Part shown: in pieces, positions 41,270 to 49,969 of the stretch
Numbering within the stretch: the first letter of the stretch is position 1
Layout of the letters: each line of letters opens with the position of its first letter
Assembly (NCBI GenBank): GCA_964446865.1
Contig: CAYURD010000009.1
Span: 1 to 64,000, forward strand
DNA length: 64,000 nt
Direction: 5' to 3'
Source of the DNA: Glaciecola sp964446865
Lineage (GTDB): Bacteria; Pseudomonadota; Gammaproteobacteria; Enterobacterales; Alteromonadaceae
Position numbers and translations under genes: made by a program
Notes under the pieces: generated by a model
Database searches by the model: none
What the model saw: only the letters and a program-made list of their open reading frames with translations
Told to the model about the DNA's origin: nothing

Positions 41270-41911
41270 GTGACGGATATGACTAATTTACAAATGCAGC
41301 CTGAGCAAAAATTTATTGTAGGCGTTACCGGCGGTATTGGCAGCGGCAAAACAACGGTCACCAATATGTTTGCCGAAAAACAAATTGATATTGTCGATGC
41401 TGATCTGGTTGCTCGCGATGTGGTAGTGCCTGGTAGTGAAGGTCTATTAGCTATCGAAAAACACTTCGGTAAATCAGTATTAGATGCAAAAGGCGCATTA
41501 GACCGTTCAATGCTTCGGCAAATAATTTTCGCTGATGAACAAAAGAAATTGTTGCTAAACAACTTATTACACCCCCTTATCCGTCAGGAAATGCTTAATC
41601 AGCTAGCGCAGACAAGCTCGCAATATGCGATTTTATCTGCCCCCTTATTATTTGAAAACGGACTAGATAAGTGGGTAAATCGAAGCTTAGCGGTGGATAT
41701 TAGCGAAGAAACACAGCTACAACGAACCTTGGCAAGAGACGGGGGTAACAGCAACACAGTAAAAAACATCATTAGCTCACAAATCTCTCGTAAAGATAGG
41801 CTCGAAAAAGCTGATGATATTATTGATAACAGCAAAGATATTGCAGACTTAGCGCAGCAAGTTGAACGCTTGCATAAACAATATTTAGATTTATCCGCAG
41901 ACGGTAAATAA
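41270..41911 (+). CDS. coaE: Dephospho-CoA kinase
   Basis: Last enzyme of coenzyme A synthesis. From GTG 41270 it has 213 residues (E. coli 206). In-frame ATGs at 41279 and a few codons further on are alternatives, since the ribosome-binding site is unclear. The P-loop GVTGGIGSGKTTVTNMF is complete at about residues 18-34. Next come the DADLVARDVV and the lid residues RTLARDGG typical of CoaE. 46 bp after pilD, and followed by zapD after 219 bp. Confidence 0.95.
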   Translation: MTDMTNLQMQPEQKFIVGVTGGIGSGKTTVTNMFAEKQIDIVDADLVARDVVVPGSEGLLAIEKHFGKSVLDAKGALDRSMLRQIIFADEQKKLLLNNLLHPLIRQEMLNQLAQTSSQYAILSAPLLFENGLDKWVNRSLAVDISEETQLQRTLARDGGNSNTVKNIISSQISRKDRLEKADDIIDNSKDIADLAQQVERLHKQYLDLSADGK

Positions 41912-42130
41912 GCAAACATTTAACATGACTTATCTTGATAATTGAATTTCAACAAATATTTTTCATTATCTTAAACAAGAATTTAGTGTAACATATCGAC
42001 ATAGTAACGGGCTTTTGCTTAACTTACTTTTCGCATGAACCAAAATAATAAAATGATGTCATATTTTTATAGCACCTGTTGTCGTAAAAGTAGCCATTTA
42101 GGCGATCTTAAATCAGCCAAGGAGAATTAA

Positions 42131-42883
42131 ATGTCAGTCGCTTTATACGAATTCCCACTTTGCGAAAAAGTGCGAAATTACTTGCGACTAGAACAACTAT
42201 TCTCTCAATTAGATGAAGCGAAGCCTGCTCAATCCGAATATCAATATCTGCATTTTTTAGATGTCCTTTTTAATATCATGGACTTAGTCGAACGCTTAGA
42301 CTTGCGAACTGATTTTGTGCGTGATATTGACGCCCACGAGAGAAAGTTAGTGCATTGGTCACAACATCCTGACATTGATACAGAGGCACTTAACGGCGCC
42401 TTGCAAACCTTGCATCGTTTGGGCAGTGAAATAAAGAAAAATAAAAAATTAGGCTCAAGTCTACGAGAAGAACGGTTTTTAGTGTCAATAAGACAACGAT
42501 TCTCTATTCCTGGCGGGGCAACATGTTTTGATTTACCGTCCTTATTCTGTTGGTTAAAGCAGAGCGATGAGGTAAAACATCAAGATATGCAAGCTTGGGT
42601 TGCTCAACTTACGCTAATAGAAAATAGTTTAACAATGCTATTATCGTTTTTACGAGAGAAAGCGCGGTTTACGACAATCAATAGCAGCAATGGTTACTAT
42701 CAAGGCACTGCAGAAGAAAAGTTAGAGCTGGTAAGAATACAATGTGATAGAACCTTAGATATTTATCCTGTTGTGAGTGGCAGCCGCAATCGTTTCGCCG
42801 TTAAATTTATGCGTTTAAGTGCAGATGATGGCAATAGCACTGCAGTAACGGGCGCAGTCGATTTTCAATTAGCCTGCTGCTAG
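42131..42883 (+). CDS. zapD: Cell division protein ZapD (FtsZ-bundling)
   Basis: Cytosolic protein that crosslinks FtsZ filaments. 250 residues (E. coli 247). The N-terminal ALYEFPLCEKVRNYLRLEQLF and FNIMDLVERLDLRTDFVRDIDAHERKL are highly family-specific, as is SRNRFAVKFM near the end. The AAGGAG ribosome-binding site lies 7 nt before ATG 42131. Its FtsZ partner is encoded 7 kb away in the same window on the opposite strand. yacG follows by 30 bp. Confidence 0.95.
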   Translation: MSVALYEFPLCEKVRNYLRLEQLFSQLDEAKPAQSEYQYLHFLDVLFNIMDLVERLDLRTDFVRDIDAHERKLVHWSQHPDIDTEALNGALQTLHRLGSEIKKNKKLGSSLREERFLVSIRQRFSIPGGATCFDLPSLFCWLKQSDEVKHQDMQAWVAQLTLIENSLTMLLSFLREKARFTTINSSNGYYQGTAEEKLELVRIQCDRTLDIYPVVSGSRNRFAVKFMRLSADDGNSTAVTGAVDFQLACC

Positions 42884-42913
42884 TTAAATGAATTAGGTAA
42901 ATGGAGTACTAGC

Positions 42914-43150
42914 ATGAAAGTAAACTGTCCAACTTGCCAAAAAGATGTTATTTGGGATAGTGGCTCTGAATTTCGTCCTTTTTGTTCAAAACGATGTCAG
43001 CTCATTGATTTAGGACAATGGGCAAATGAAGAGCACAGCATCGCCAGCGACAAAGATAAACAAGATTTACTTCCCGACAATATCGACGTAGAAGATATAG
43101 AAGCGATGTTAATTGAGAAAGAAAACGATACCGACGGTTTTTTTAAATAG
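42914..43150 (+). CDS. yacG: DNA gyrase inhibitor YacG (zinc protein)
   Basis: Small zinc protein (78 residues; E. coli 65) that binds GyrB and inhibits gyrase. The zinc ligands C5, C8, C24 and C28 lie in VNCPTCQKDVIW and RPFCSKRCQLIDLGQWANEEHSI. The C-terminal tail is acidic. Its TAG stop overlaps the GTG start of the next gene (TAGTG), so translation of the two is likely coupled. Confidence 0.95.
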   Translation: MKVNCPTCQKDVIWDSGSEFRPFCSKRCQLIDLGQWANEEHSIASDKDKQDLLPDNIDVEDIEAMLIEKENDTDGFFK

Positions 43151-44079
43151 TGGACGCGCAGCATCAAATAAAAAGCACTGTTATTGTTGGTGGCACGCAT
43201 GGCAACGAGTTGTCTGGTGTGCAAGCTGTCACTAATTACCTAGCTAATGGCGAAAGCAAGCTCTCTAGTATTGCACCAAGCACTAGTATCACATTGACAC
43301 TTGCCAATAAAATGGCAATACAAAAGCGAACACGCTTTGTTGACGAAGATCTAAATCGTCAATTTTCGAGAGAAAAACTACAAGGGTCTTTAAACGATTC
43401 AAGCGCAAGTATTCAATGTAATGAAAGAACAATTGCAGCTGAGTTTAACCAACGATTTGGTCCAAAGTTTTCTATGGATAACGCACAAGGAAAAGGCAGA
43501 AGCGACTTTATAATTGATATTCACAATACCACGAGCAACATGGGTCCTACCCTTATTATTCTAGTTAATGATGAGTTTCACCAACAGCTCGCGAGATACG
43601 TAAAGCAACAAATGCCTCACTCTTATATTTTGGTAGAAGACTATCAAGACTATCAATCCTTTGCTTATTTATGCACCGTCGGACGTAAAGGTGTGATGAT
43701 AGAGGTAGGCCCACAAGCACATAGCACTCTGCGCGCAAAAATATATGAGCAAACTGTTGCGATGACCGAGGCCATTTTAAGATTTATTGAGCTTTACAAT
43801 CAACAGAACGTCGCTCATCTCGCACCTGTTGAAGCTTTTCGATTAGGGAAGGAAATCGCTTATCCGAAGGGTCCTAATGGTCTAAAAAGCGCCATGATAC
43901 ATCCTCGTCTCGACAAAAATGATTATCGCTTATTAAAAAGGGGCGACCCTTGCTTTATTGATTTTGATGGAAACGAGATTGTTTGGACAGAAGAAGATAC
44001 CTATCCACACTTTATTGGTGAAGCTGCTTACGATCATTTGTGCTTGGCCTTTGCGACTGCGTCTAAGATTGAGTTTTAA
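43150..44079 (+). CDS. Aspartoacylase-like N-acyl-amino-acid hydrolase (M14/AstE-AspA family)
   Basis: Zinc carboxypeptidase-fold amidohydrolase of 309 residues, close in length to eukaryotic aspartoacylase. Zinc ligands are H17 and E20 in IVGGTHGNELSG and H125 in DIHNTTSNMGPTL; the general base is E185 in GVMIEVGPQAHS. DEDLNRQFS carries the substrate-binding arginine. The family removes acetyl or acyl groups from N-acylated aspartate (or succinyl-glutamate for AstE). No other arginine-degradation gene is nearby, so I favour an AspA-like activity. Starts with GTG overlapping the yacG stop; its place in a coaE-zapD-yacG operon is unusual. Confidence 0.88.
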   Translation: MDAQHQIKSTVIVGGTHGNELSGVQAVTNYLANGESKLSSIAPSTSITLTLANKMAIQKRTRFVDEDLNRQFSREKLQGSLNDSSASIQCNERTIAAEFNQRFGPKFSMDNAQGKGRSDFIIDIHNTTSNMGPTLIILVNDEFHQQLARYVKQQMPHSYILVEDYQDYQSFAYLCTVGRKGVMIEVGPQAHSTLRAKIYEQTVAMTEAILRFIELYNQQNVAHLAPVEAFRLGKEIAYPKGPNGLKSAMIHPRLDKNDYRLLKRGDPCFIDFDGNEIVWTEEDTYPHFIGEAAYDHLCLAFATASKIEF

Positions 44080-44114
44080 TTTGTATTTGAGCGAGGAAAG
44101 TTTTCGCCTTCGCT

Positions 44115-44280
44115 TAATACTGTTCGTTTAAGACTTCCTCGTCATTCCCGAGACATCGGGAATCTCCTTGGAACTAATCGATTTTAGCTAAAAGCTTGTT
44201 TTTATTCGTTTTGCAATAACATCAACCAGATCCCCGCCTTCGCGAGGATGACGAAGTTTTGGCTTAAACGAACAGTATTA
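44115..44280. mobile_element. 166-bp MITE-like element, copy C
   Basis: Perfect 18-bp terminal inverted repeats: TAATACTGTTCGTTTAAG (44115-44132) and CTTAAACGAACAGTATTA (44263-44280). The internal core 44140-44253 is the same 114-bp layout as in A and B, here with CGTCATTCCCGAGACATCGGG at the left. Flanks (CGCCTTCGCT / GACCATCGTC) show no clear target duplication. It is between aspartoacylase and mutT, which are convergent. Confidence 0.85.
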
Positions 44281-44329
44281 GACCATCGTCACGATGACGG
44301 TGAGATGTTGACATGACGATATGATGTTT

Positions 44330-44725
44330 TCATATTGCTAATTTATCAATAATTGCTTTATTAGCTTCTGGGAAATCAAGTGTTTTTAGCGTTTCAAAAT
44401 CCACCCACTGCGACTCTTGGCCTTCTATGCCAATAGCTTCACCGGTAAATGCTTCGACAATATGAACGTGTAAACTGACTTGTTTATCGGGGTAGGCAAA
44501 ATCAATTTTCATCAACGGAGTTGAGGCTGTCACGATAATTGCTATTTCTTCTTTTAGCTCGCGCTTTAGGGCTTGTTCTACTGTCTCACCTGGGTCTACT
44601 TTACCACCAGGAAATTCCCACTTATTACCTTGATGCTGATGGGCAAGGCGGCGACAAACAAAATAAAGATCTTGTTTTTTCACCACACCTACCGCTACAT
44701 TTACAATCTTATTTGAGTTTGCCAC
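44330..44725 (-). CDS. mutT: 8-oxo-dGTP diphosphatase MutT
   Basis: Nudix hydrolase cleansing oxidised dGTP. Start taken as GTG 44725 (VANSNKIVNVAVGVVKK) because the sequence before it is read from the end of secA; this gives 131 residues, equal to the E. coli enzyme. The frame is open up to 44770. The Nudix box is GGKVDPGETVEQALKRELKEEI, with GNKWEFPG before it. The start overlaps the secA stop by 17 bp and has no good ribosome-binding site, so expression relies on translational coupling to secA. secA-mutT adjacency is conserved. Confidence 0.92.
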   Translation of the reverse strand: MANSNKIVNVAVGVVKKQDLYFVCRRLAHQHQGNKWEFPGGKVDPGETVEQALKRELKEEIAIIVTASTPLMKIDFAYPDKQVSLHVHIVEAFTGEAIGIEGQESQWVDFETLKTLDFPEANKAIIDKLAI

Positions 44726-47423
44726 AGCACTGCTTATACTTTTTGCCGGAGCCACAAGGACAAGGTTCATTACGACCTACTTTTGGCCCTTGTCGCACTG
44801 CAGTTTGAGGTTTTGCTGGAGCTGCTGCTTCTCCACTTTCCTCAGGTGATGAGTTTTTATGCTCAAACATTTTTTCAGCTTCGTTGCGTCTACGCTGAGC
44901 TTCAACTGCTTCAACATCTGACTCTTGACGCACTTGCACTTTACTCAAGATACTAATGACTTCTATTTTCAAGTTGTCGAGCATGTCAGAAAACAGCTCA
45001 AAAGATTCTCTTTTGTATTCTTGCTTGGGGTTCTTTTGTGCATAAGAACGTAAATGAATACTTTGACGTAAGTAATCCATCGCTGCTAAATGTTCTTTCC
45101 AATGCGTGTCTAATGTTTGCAACATGATTTGCTTTTCGAACAAGCGCAATACTTCGCCGCCCACAGCAGCTTCTTTCTCTTGGTATGCACTTTCGATTTT
45201 GTCTAGAATATGTTCACGTAACTTTTCTTCATAAAGCTTGTCATCGTCGTCAAGCATCTGCTGAATGGGCAGCTCTAGGATATAATCACTGCGTAAGCGT
45301 TCTTCAAGCCCTGGTACGTCCCACATCTCTTCAAGTGACTGTGGCGGTATATATTGACTGATCACAGTATTAACAACGTCTTTGCGGATATTGACGATGG
45401 TATCGGCAATTTCCCCTTCGTCTAATAATTCGTTTCGCTGTTCGTAAATCACTCGGCGTTGATCGTTAGCGACATCGTCATACTCAAGCAACTGCTTACG
45501 AATATCGAAGTTGCGCCCTTCAACTTTGCGCTGAGCGTTTTCGATTGCTCTAGATACCCAAGGATGCTCTATTGCTTCACCTTTTTCCATGCCCAGACGC
45601 TTCATCATATTACCCATTTTTTCAGAGGCGAATATGCGCATTAGTGAATCATCTAACGACAAGTAAAAACGTGACGAGCCAGGGTCGCCCTGACGACCTG
45701 AACGGCCTCGTAATTGATTATCAATACGGCGAGACTCATGACGTTCAGTACCAATAATGTGCAGACCACCCGACGCTAAGACAGCTTCGTGACGTTCTTG
45801 CCATTGTTCTTTGTGCTTGGTAATTTCTGCTTCAGTCGGGTCTTTCAAGTTCTCAAGCAGCACATCTAAATTGCCACCTAACACGATATCAGTACCGCGA
45901 CCGGCCATGTTTGTAGCGATAGTGACTGCGCCAGGCATACCCGCCTGAGCAACGATATCAGCTTCTTCGGCATGAAATTTAGCATTCAATACTTTATGCT
46001 TAATCTTTTGCTTTTTCAGAAGGCTTGATAACAATTCTGAATTTTCGATGGATATCGTACCAACAAGCGTGGGTTGCCCCCTTTCTACACATGATTTGAT
46101 ATCAACAATAATCGCTTCAAACTTTTCAGCCGCAGTCAGATAGATCTTATCTGCATGGTCTTTCCTCACCATAGGCTTGTTAGTTGGAATAACGACCGTC
46201 TCTAGTCCATAAATGCTGTGAAATTCAAAGGCTTCAGTTTCAGCTGTACCGGTCATACCGCTCAATTTATTGTATAACCTAAAATAGTTTTGGAAGGTGA
46301 TTGAAGCTAGTGTCTGATTCTCATTTTGAATATTTACGCCTTCTTTAGCTTCTACAGCTTGGTGCAAACCTTCAGACCAACGGCGGCCTTCCATTGTTCG
46401 ACCTGTGTGTTCGTCAACAATAACAATTTGTCCATCTTTAACAATATAGTCAACGTCTTTAGTAAACAATTTATGTGCTTTAAGCGCAGCATTTACATGA
46501 TGCAGCATTGGAATATTACCCGCCGCAAAAAGTGATTCACCTTCTTGGATCAAGCCTTCTTTTTGTAGTAGCTCTTCTACAAATAATTGGCCATTCTCGG
46601 TTAAATGAACTTGCTTACCTTTTTCATCAATAGTGAAATGGCCATCGCCGTGCGCATCTTCTTCGTCTTCTTTTTCTTGCTGCTGAAGTTGAGGAAGGAG
46701 TTTGTTAATACGTTTGTAAAGCTCTGAACTATCTTCTGCAGCGCCTGAGATAATGAGTGGCGTTCTCGCTTCATCAATCAAGATTGAATCAACTTCATCT
46801 ATTACTGCAAAATTCAATTCGCGCTGCACACGGTCATTTGGGCTAAACGCCATATTGTCGCGTAAATAGTCAAAACCAAACTCGTTGTTTGTACCGTAAG
46901 TAACATCGGCTTGATAGGCCGCTAACTTTTCGTCAGGTGTCATACCTGGGACATTACAACCAACTGTTAATCCTAAAAACGAAAATAACGCGCGACTCCA
47001 ATCGGCATCACGTTTAGCCAAATAATCATTGACGGTGATAACATGCACACCTTTACCACCTAAGGCATTTAGATAAGTTGGCAACGTTGCTGTTAGTGTT
47101 TTACCTTCACCCGTGCGCTGTTCTGATATTTTGCCTTGATGAAGGACTAAACCGCCTTTCATTTGCGCATCAAAATGGCGCATGCCGTACACGCGCCTAC
47201 TTGCTTCACGCACAACCGCGAACGCTTCAGGGATGAGGCTGTCTAAAGCAGCGCCATCTGCAATACGCTGTTTAAACTCATCAGTTTTGGCTTTGAGTTC
47301 TTCGTCGCTTAATGCCTCCATTGCTGGCTCTTGGGCATTTATTTGATTAACAACTTTACGTAACTTTTTTAATAAGCGGTCGTTACGGGTACCAAAAATC
47401 TTCTTAAATATACTCACCAGCAT
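44709..47423 (-). CDS. secA: Preprotein translocase ATPase SecA
   Basis: Motor ATPase that drives protein export through SecYEG. It has 904 residues (E. coli 901). Walker A is MSEQRTGEGKTLTATLP-like (GKISEQRTGEGKTLTATLP), the DEVDSILIDEARTPLIISG box is present, then FEHKNSSPEESG and the C-terminal zinc/SecB-binding site EPCPCGSGKKYKQCCGK. Helicase motifs in the second NBD include TIATNMAGRGTDI and GRSGRQGD. In E. coli SecM sits before secA; here an M23 peptidase gene does, and I see no SecM-like arrest peptide ORF in the 161-bp leader. Confidence 0.99.
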   Translation of the reverse strand: MLVSIFKKIFGTRNDRLLKKLRKVVNQINAQEPAMEALSDEELKAKTDEFKQRIADGAALDSLIPEAFAVVREASRRVYGMRHFDAQMKGGLVLHQGKISEQRTGEGKTLTATLPTYLNALGGKGVHVITVNDYLAKRDADWSRALFSFLGLTVGCNVPGMTPDEKLAAYQADVTYGTNNEFGFDYLRDNMAFSPNDRVQRELNFAVIDEVDSILIDEARTPLIISGAAEDSSELYKRINKLLPQLQQQEKEDEEDAHGDGHFTIDEKGKQVHLTENGQLFVEELLQKEGLIQEGESLFAAGNIPMLHHVNAALKAHKLFTKDVDYIVKDGQIVIVDEHTGRTMEGRRWSEGLHQAVEAKEGVNIQNENQTLASITFQNYFRLYNKLSGMTGTAETEAFEFHSIYGLETVVIPTNKPMVRKDHADKIYLTAAEKFEAIIVDIKSCVERGQPTLVGTISIENSELLSSLLKKQKIKHKVLNAKFHAEEADIVAQAGMPGAVTIATNMAGRGTDIVLGGNLDVLLENLKDPTEAEITKHKEQWQERHEAVLASGGLHIIGTERHESRRIDNQLRGRSGRQGDPGSSRFYLSLDDSLMRIFASEKMGNMMKRLGMEKGEAIEHPWVSRAIENAQRKVEGRNFDIRKQLLEYDDVANDQRRVIYEQRNELLDEGEIADTIVNIRKDVVNTVISQYIPPQSLEEMWDVPGLEERLRSDYILELPIQQMLDDDDKLYEEKLREHILDKIESAYQEKEAAVGGEVLRLFEKQIMLQTLDTHWKEHLAAMDYLRQSIHLRSYAQKNPKQEYKRESFELFSDMLDNLKIEVISILSKVQVRQESDVEAVEAQRRRNEAEKMFEHKNSSPEESGEAAAPAKPQTAVRQGPKVGRNEPCPCGSGKKYKQCCGKLK

Positions 47424-47537
47424 GGGATACAGACGTCCAATTTCAATTTAGCGTTTAAAAAAAAGCGCATATTATCACACTAAATATAGCTCTAGGCAAA
47501 AAAGTGTTCGGTAATAAGGCATAACAAAACTTCGCTC

Positions 47538-47555
47538 TCAGAAGACACCTTCTGA
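47538..47555 (-). terminator. Short hairpin between the M23 peptidase gene and secA
   Basis: TCAGAAG (47538-47544), ACAC, CTTCTGA (47549-47555): a perfect 7-bp stem. On the minus strand it is followed by GAGCGAAGTTTTG, so the T tract is displaced. It may be a weak terminator or leader structure for secA. Confidence 0.4.
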
Positions 47556-47584
47556 CGACGTAAGCAAATGATGAAACTGGCAGA

Positions 47585-48457
47585 TTAGTTATATATGTAT
47601 GGTAGAGGATCGACCTGACGGCCGTTTTTGATTACTTCGTAGTGTACGTGCGGGCCTGTTGAACGACCTGTACTACCCATTAATGCAAGTGCTTGCCCTT
47701 TAGTAACAACATCGCCAACTTCAACTGTTAGCTCTTTGTTATGGCCATAACGTGTTTTTAAGCCATTACCATGGTCAATTTCGACCATGTTACCATAACC
47801 AAAACGTTTGCCTGACCATGTCACAACGCCTGCACCTGTAGCCACTACGCTACTGCCTTCTTTCCCTGCAAAGTCTATGCCTCTGTGCATAGTCGGTTTG
47901 CCTGAAAACGGGTCTTTTCGTACGCCATAATATGACGATAACCAACCTTTACCAATTGGCCTGCCAGCCAATTTGCTCTCTTGTTCTATATTGAGGCCAA
48001 GTAGAATAGATTCAAGAGCAGTTAGCTGTTGTATCTTAAATTCTAGGGCGCCAGACATCTTATCAATCTGCGCTGTTAGCTCAGCGTCTTTGTTAAGATT
48101 GTTTTTAATTTCGTTTGATAATTGGAAATCAGCCTGCGTCAGTCCACTTTTTTCAGCAAGGTTTGCTGATAAGGTATCAAGATGGTTTAGTTGTGATTGC
48201 ATTGACGCAAGTTGCTGAATGAGCCCATCCATTTGCTGATTAGTCGTTGTATGAAGCTTGTTGACTAACTCAGCTTGTTCTTCAAGTCCAGTTTTGACAA
48301 CGTTTAGCCTAATTTGATTTTCGTAGACCGATTCAGTTGTTCGACTTGATACCAAAAACACCAAAGATACACCCACCAGCAAGCTCACGGTTTTACGAAT
48401 CGAAAAACGCTTCGCAATACGCGTATTTTTGCCTTTTACTAGGATAGTAATGCTCAT
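47585..48457 (-). CDS. M23 (LytM) peptidoglycan metallopeptidase, membrane-anchored
   Basis: 290-residue bitopic envelope protein. A basic N-terminus (VKGKNTRIAKRFSIRK) is followed by one membrane segment (about residues 24-38). A coiled-coil region (about 45-150, QLASMQSQLNHLDTL) follows, then a LytM domain with zinc/catalytic residues H191 and D195 (MHRGIDFAG), H239 (RYGHNK) and H270/H272 (GPHVHYEV), so it is likely an active endopeptidase. Its location between lpxC and secA is found in several Gammaproteobacteria. It may help remodel peptidoglycan during division. No recognised name. Confidence 0.92.
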   Translation of the reverse strand: MSITILVKGKNTRIAKRFSIRKTVSLLVGVSLVFLVSSRTTESVYENQIRLNVVKTGLEEQAELVNKLHTTTNQQMDGLIQQLASMQSQLNHLDTLSANLAEKSGLTQADFQLSNEIKNNLNKDAELTAQIDKMSGALEFKIQQLTALESILLGLNIEQESKLAGRPIGKGWLSSYYGVRKDPFSGKPTMHRGIDFAGKEGSSVVATGAGVVTWSGKRFGYGNMVEIDHGNGLKTRYGHNKELTVEVGDVVTKGQALALMGSTGRSTGPHVHYEVIKNGRQVDPLPYIYN

Positions 48458-48850
48458 GGTATTTGGTGTCTCGTTACAGTATTAAGTTACTGTTTAATAT
48501 TTGTATTAAGTGTATGGTTGTTATCGACCAAATGAAAGAAATATATATACACTTACTTATTTATTTTTATAACTAAAGCGACAAACACTTGTCAAAAACA
48601 TACGCTTTATTTCATGTTTCGTTATGCTAACAAGGTGTAAAATTATTAACATACATTCTGAACCTGATAACTAAGCAGTAATTTAGTATAGATTACAATG
48701 CCTTAAAATTCTCATGCGCATTAAAATATACGTTTACAAGAACAAATTGCGAACCGTATAACTGATAAAACACCTATGCAATTTCTATGCAAACTTCGCT
48801 AACATACTTTTGTTCGGCTGAAAAAACACGACCACACTACTGTATATATT
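48458..48850. other. 393-bp AT-rich intergenic region between lpxC and the M23 gene
   Basis: No coding frame, tRNA or clear repeat found. A short T run follows GTCGTG on the minus strand near 48830, without a convincing stem. It presumably holds the promoter of the M23 gene; I see nothing more specific. Confidence 0.5.
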
Positions 48851-49780
48851 TTAAGCGAAATTTACACCCATCTGCTCTGGACGCTCAATGTATTTTATTG
48901 GCAGAGAATCTTCATTCTCAAATTCAACGTATTCCCAAGCGCTTGTATCATTCAAAATTGCATTTAATAATTTGTTGTTTAAACCATGTCCAGTTTTATA
49001 AGCCGCTAACTCGCCTATTAAGTTATGTCCACCTAAAAACAAATCACCAACGGCGTCCAATATTTTATGCTTCAAAAATTCATCTTTGTAACGCAAGCCT
49101 TCGGGGTTAAGCACTCGAAATTCGTCTAAGGCAACCGCATTGTCCATGCTACCGCCTAATGCTAACTTCATTGAATTCATCATTTCTAGGTCGCGCATAA
49201 ATCCAAACGTTCTTGCTCGGCTAACTTCTTCTATATATGAATCTTTCGAAAAATCTAACACGCAATGTTGACGTGATTGTGCGATAGCTGGATGTTCAAA
49301 ATCTATTTCAAAATCTACTTTAAAACCATCATAAGGTCTAAACTCAGCCCATTTATCACCGTCTTCTACACGCACGGTTTTAGTCACCTTGATAAACTTT
49401 TTGGCTTTATCTAATTCTACAATGCCGGCGCTTTGCAATAAAAATATAAAAGGGCTAGCGCTGCCATCAAGTATTGGAAGCTCATGACTGTCAACCTCAA
49501 CAATTATATTATCGATGCCTAGGCCTGATAGGGCTGATGCTAAATGCTCAACGGTGTGAATAGAATGCCCATCGGCATTCGTAATGCAGGTACACAACAT
49601 TGTGTCGCCCACATCTTTTGAGTTGGCGTGAATATCTGCTGGCGGGTTAATGTCTACGCGTCTAAATACAATCCCTGTATCAGCTGGAGCAGGACGCAAT
49701 GTCATTGTGACTTTGCGGCCTTTGTGCAAACCAATGCCAGTTTCAGTAATCGATGTTTTTAACGTTCGTTGTTTTAACAT
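48851..49780 (-). CDS. lpxC: UDP-3-O-acyl-N-acetylglucosamine deacetylase
   Basis: Zinc deacetylase making the committed step of lipid A synthesis. The ATG at 49780 (MLKQRTLKTSITETGIGLHKG) gives 309 residues (E. coli 305) with AAGG just upstream; the longer frame to 49828 is not LpxC-like. Zinc ligands are visible in IHTVEHLASALSGLGIDN and the KHKILDAVGDLFLGGHNLIGE segment. FEIDFEHPAI and SRARTFGFMRDLE complete the motifs. It follows ftsZ, from which a strong terminator separates it, so it has its own promoter. FtsH-dependent degradation signals cannot be judged. Confidence 0.97.
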   Translation of the reverse strand: MLKQRTLKTSITETGIGLHKGRKVTMTLRPAPADTGIVFRRVDINPPADIHANSKDVGDTMLCTCITNADGHSIHTVEHLASALSGLGIDNIIVEVDSHELPILDGSASPFIFLLQSAGIVELDKAKKFIKVTKTVRVEDGDKWAEFRPYDGFKVDFEIDFEHPAIAQSRQHCVLDFSKDSYIEEVSRARTFGFMRDLEMMNSMKLALGGSMDNAVALDEFRVLNPEGLRYKDEFLKHKILDAVGDLFLGGHNLIGELAAYKTGHGLNNKLLNAILNDTSAWEYVEFENEDSLPIKYIERPEQMGVNFA

Positions 49781-49928
49781 GCCAGCCTTACTCGAAAATA
49801 AAGGTTGCGTAGAATACACACTAAGCATCAGAAAGTCAAAGCTTTTATATTTTGCAAGTATTTTTTTGCAAATCTACAACTGTTCAGACCACTTATGCTA
49901 AGTCATTCTTATTTATAAAAATAATGAA

Positions 49929-49960
49929 AAGCATCCTCATATTTACATATCAGGATGCTT
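49929..49960 (-). terminator. Terminator of the dcw/fts cluster after ftsZ
   Basis: On the minus strand AAGCATCCT and AGGATGCTT (49952-49960 and 49929-49937) pair over 9 bp, with an AT-rich inner extension, followed by TTCATTATTTTT. It lies 10 bp after the ftsZ stop. Confidence 0.8.
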
Positions 49961-49969
49961 GCATTTGCC

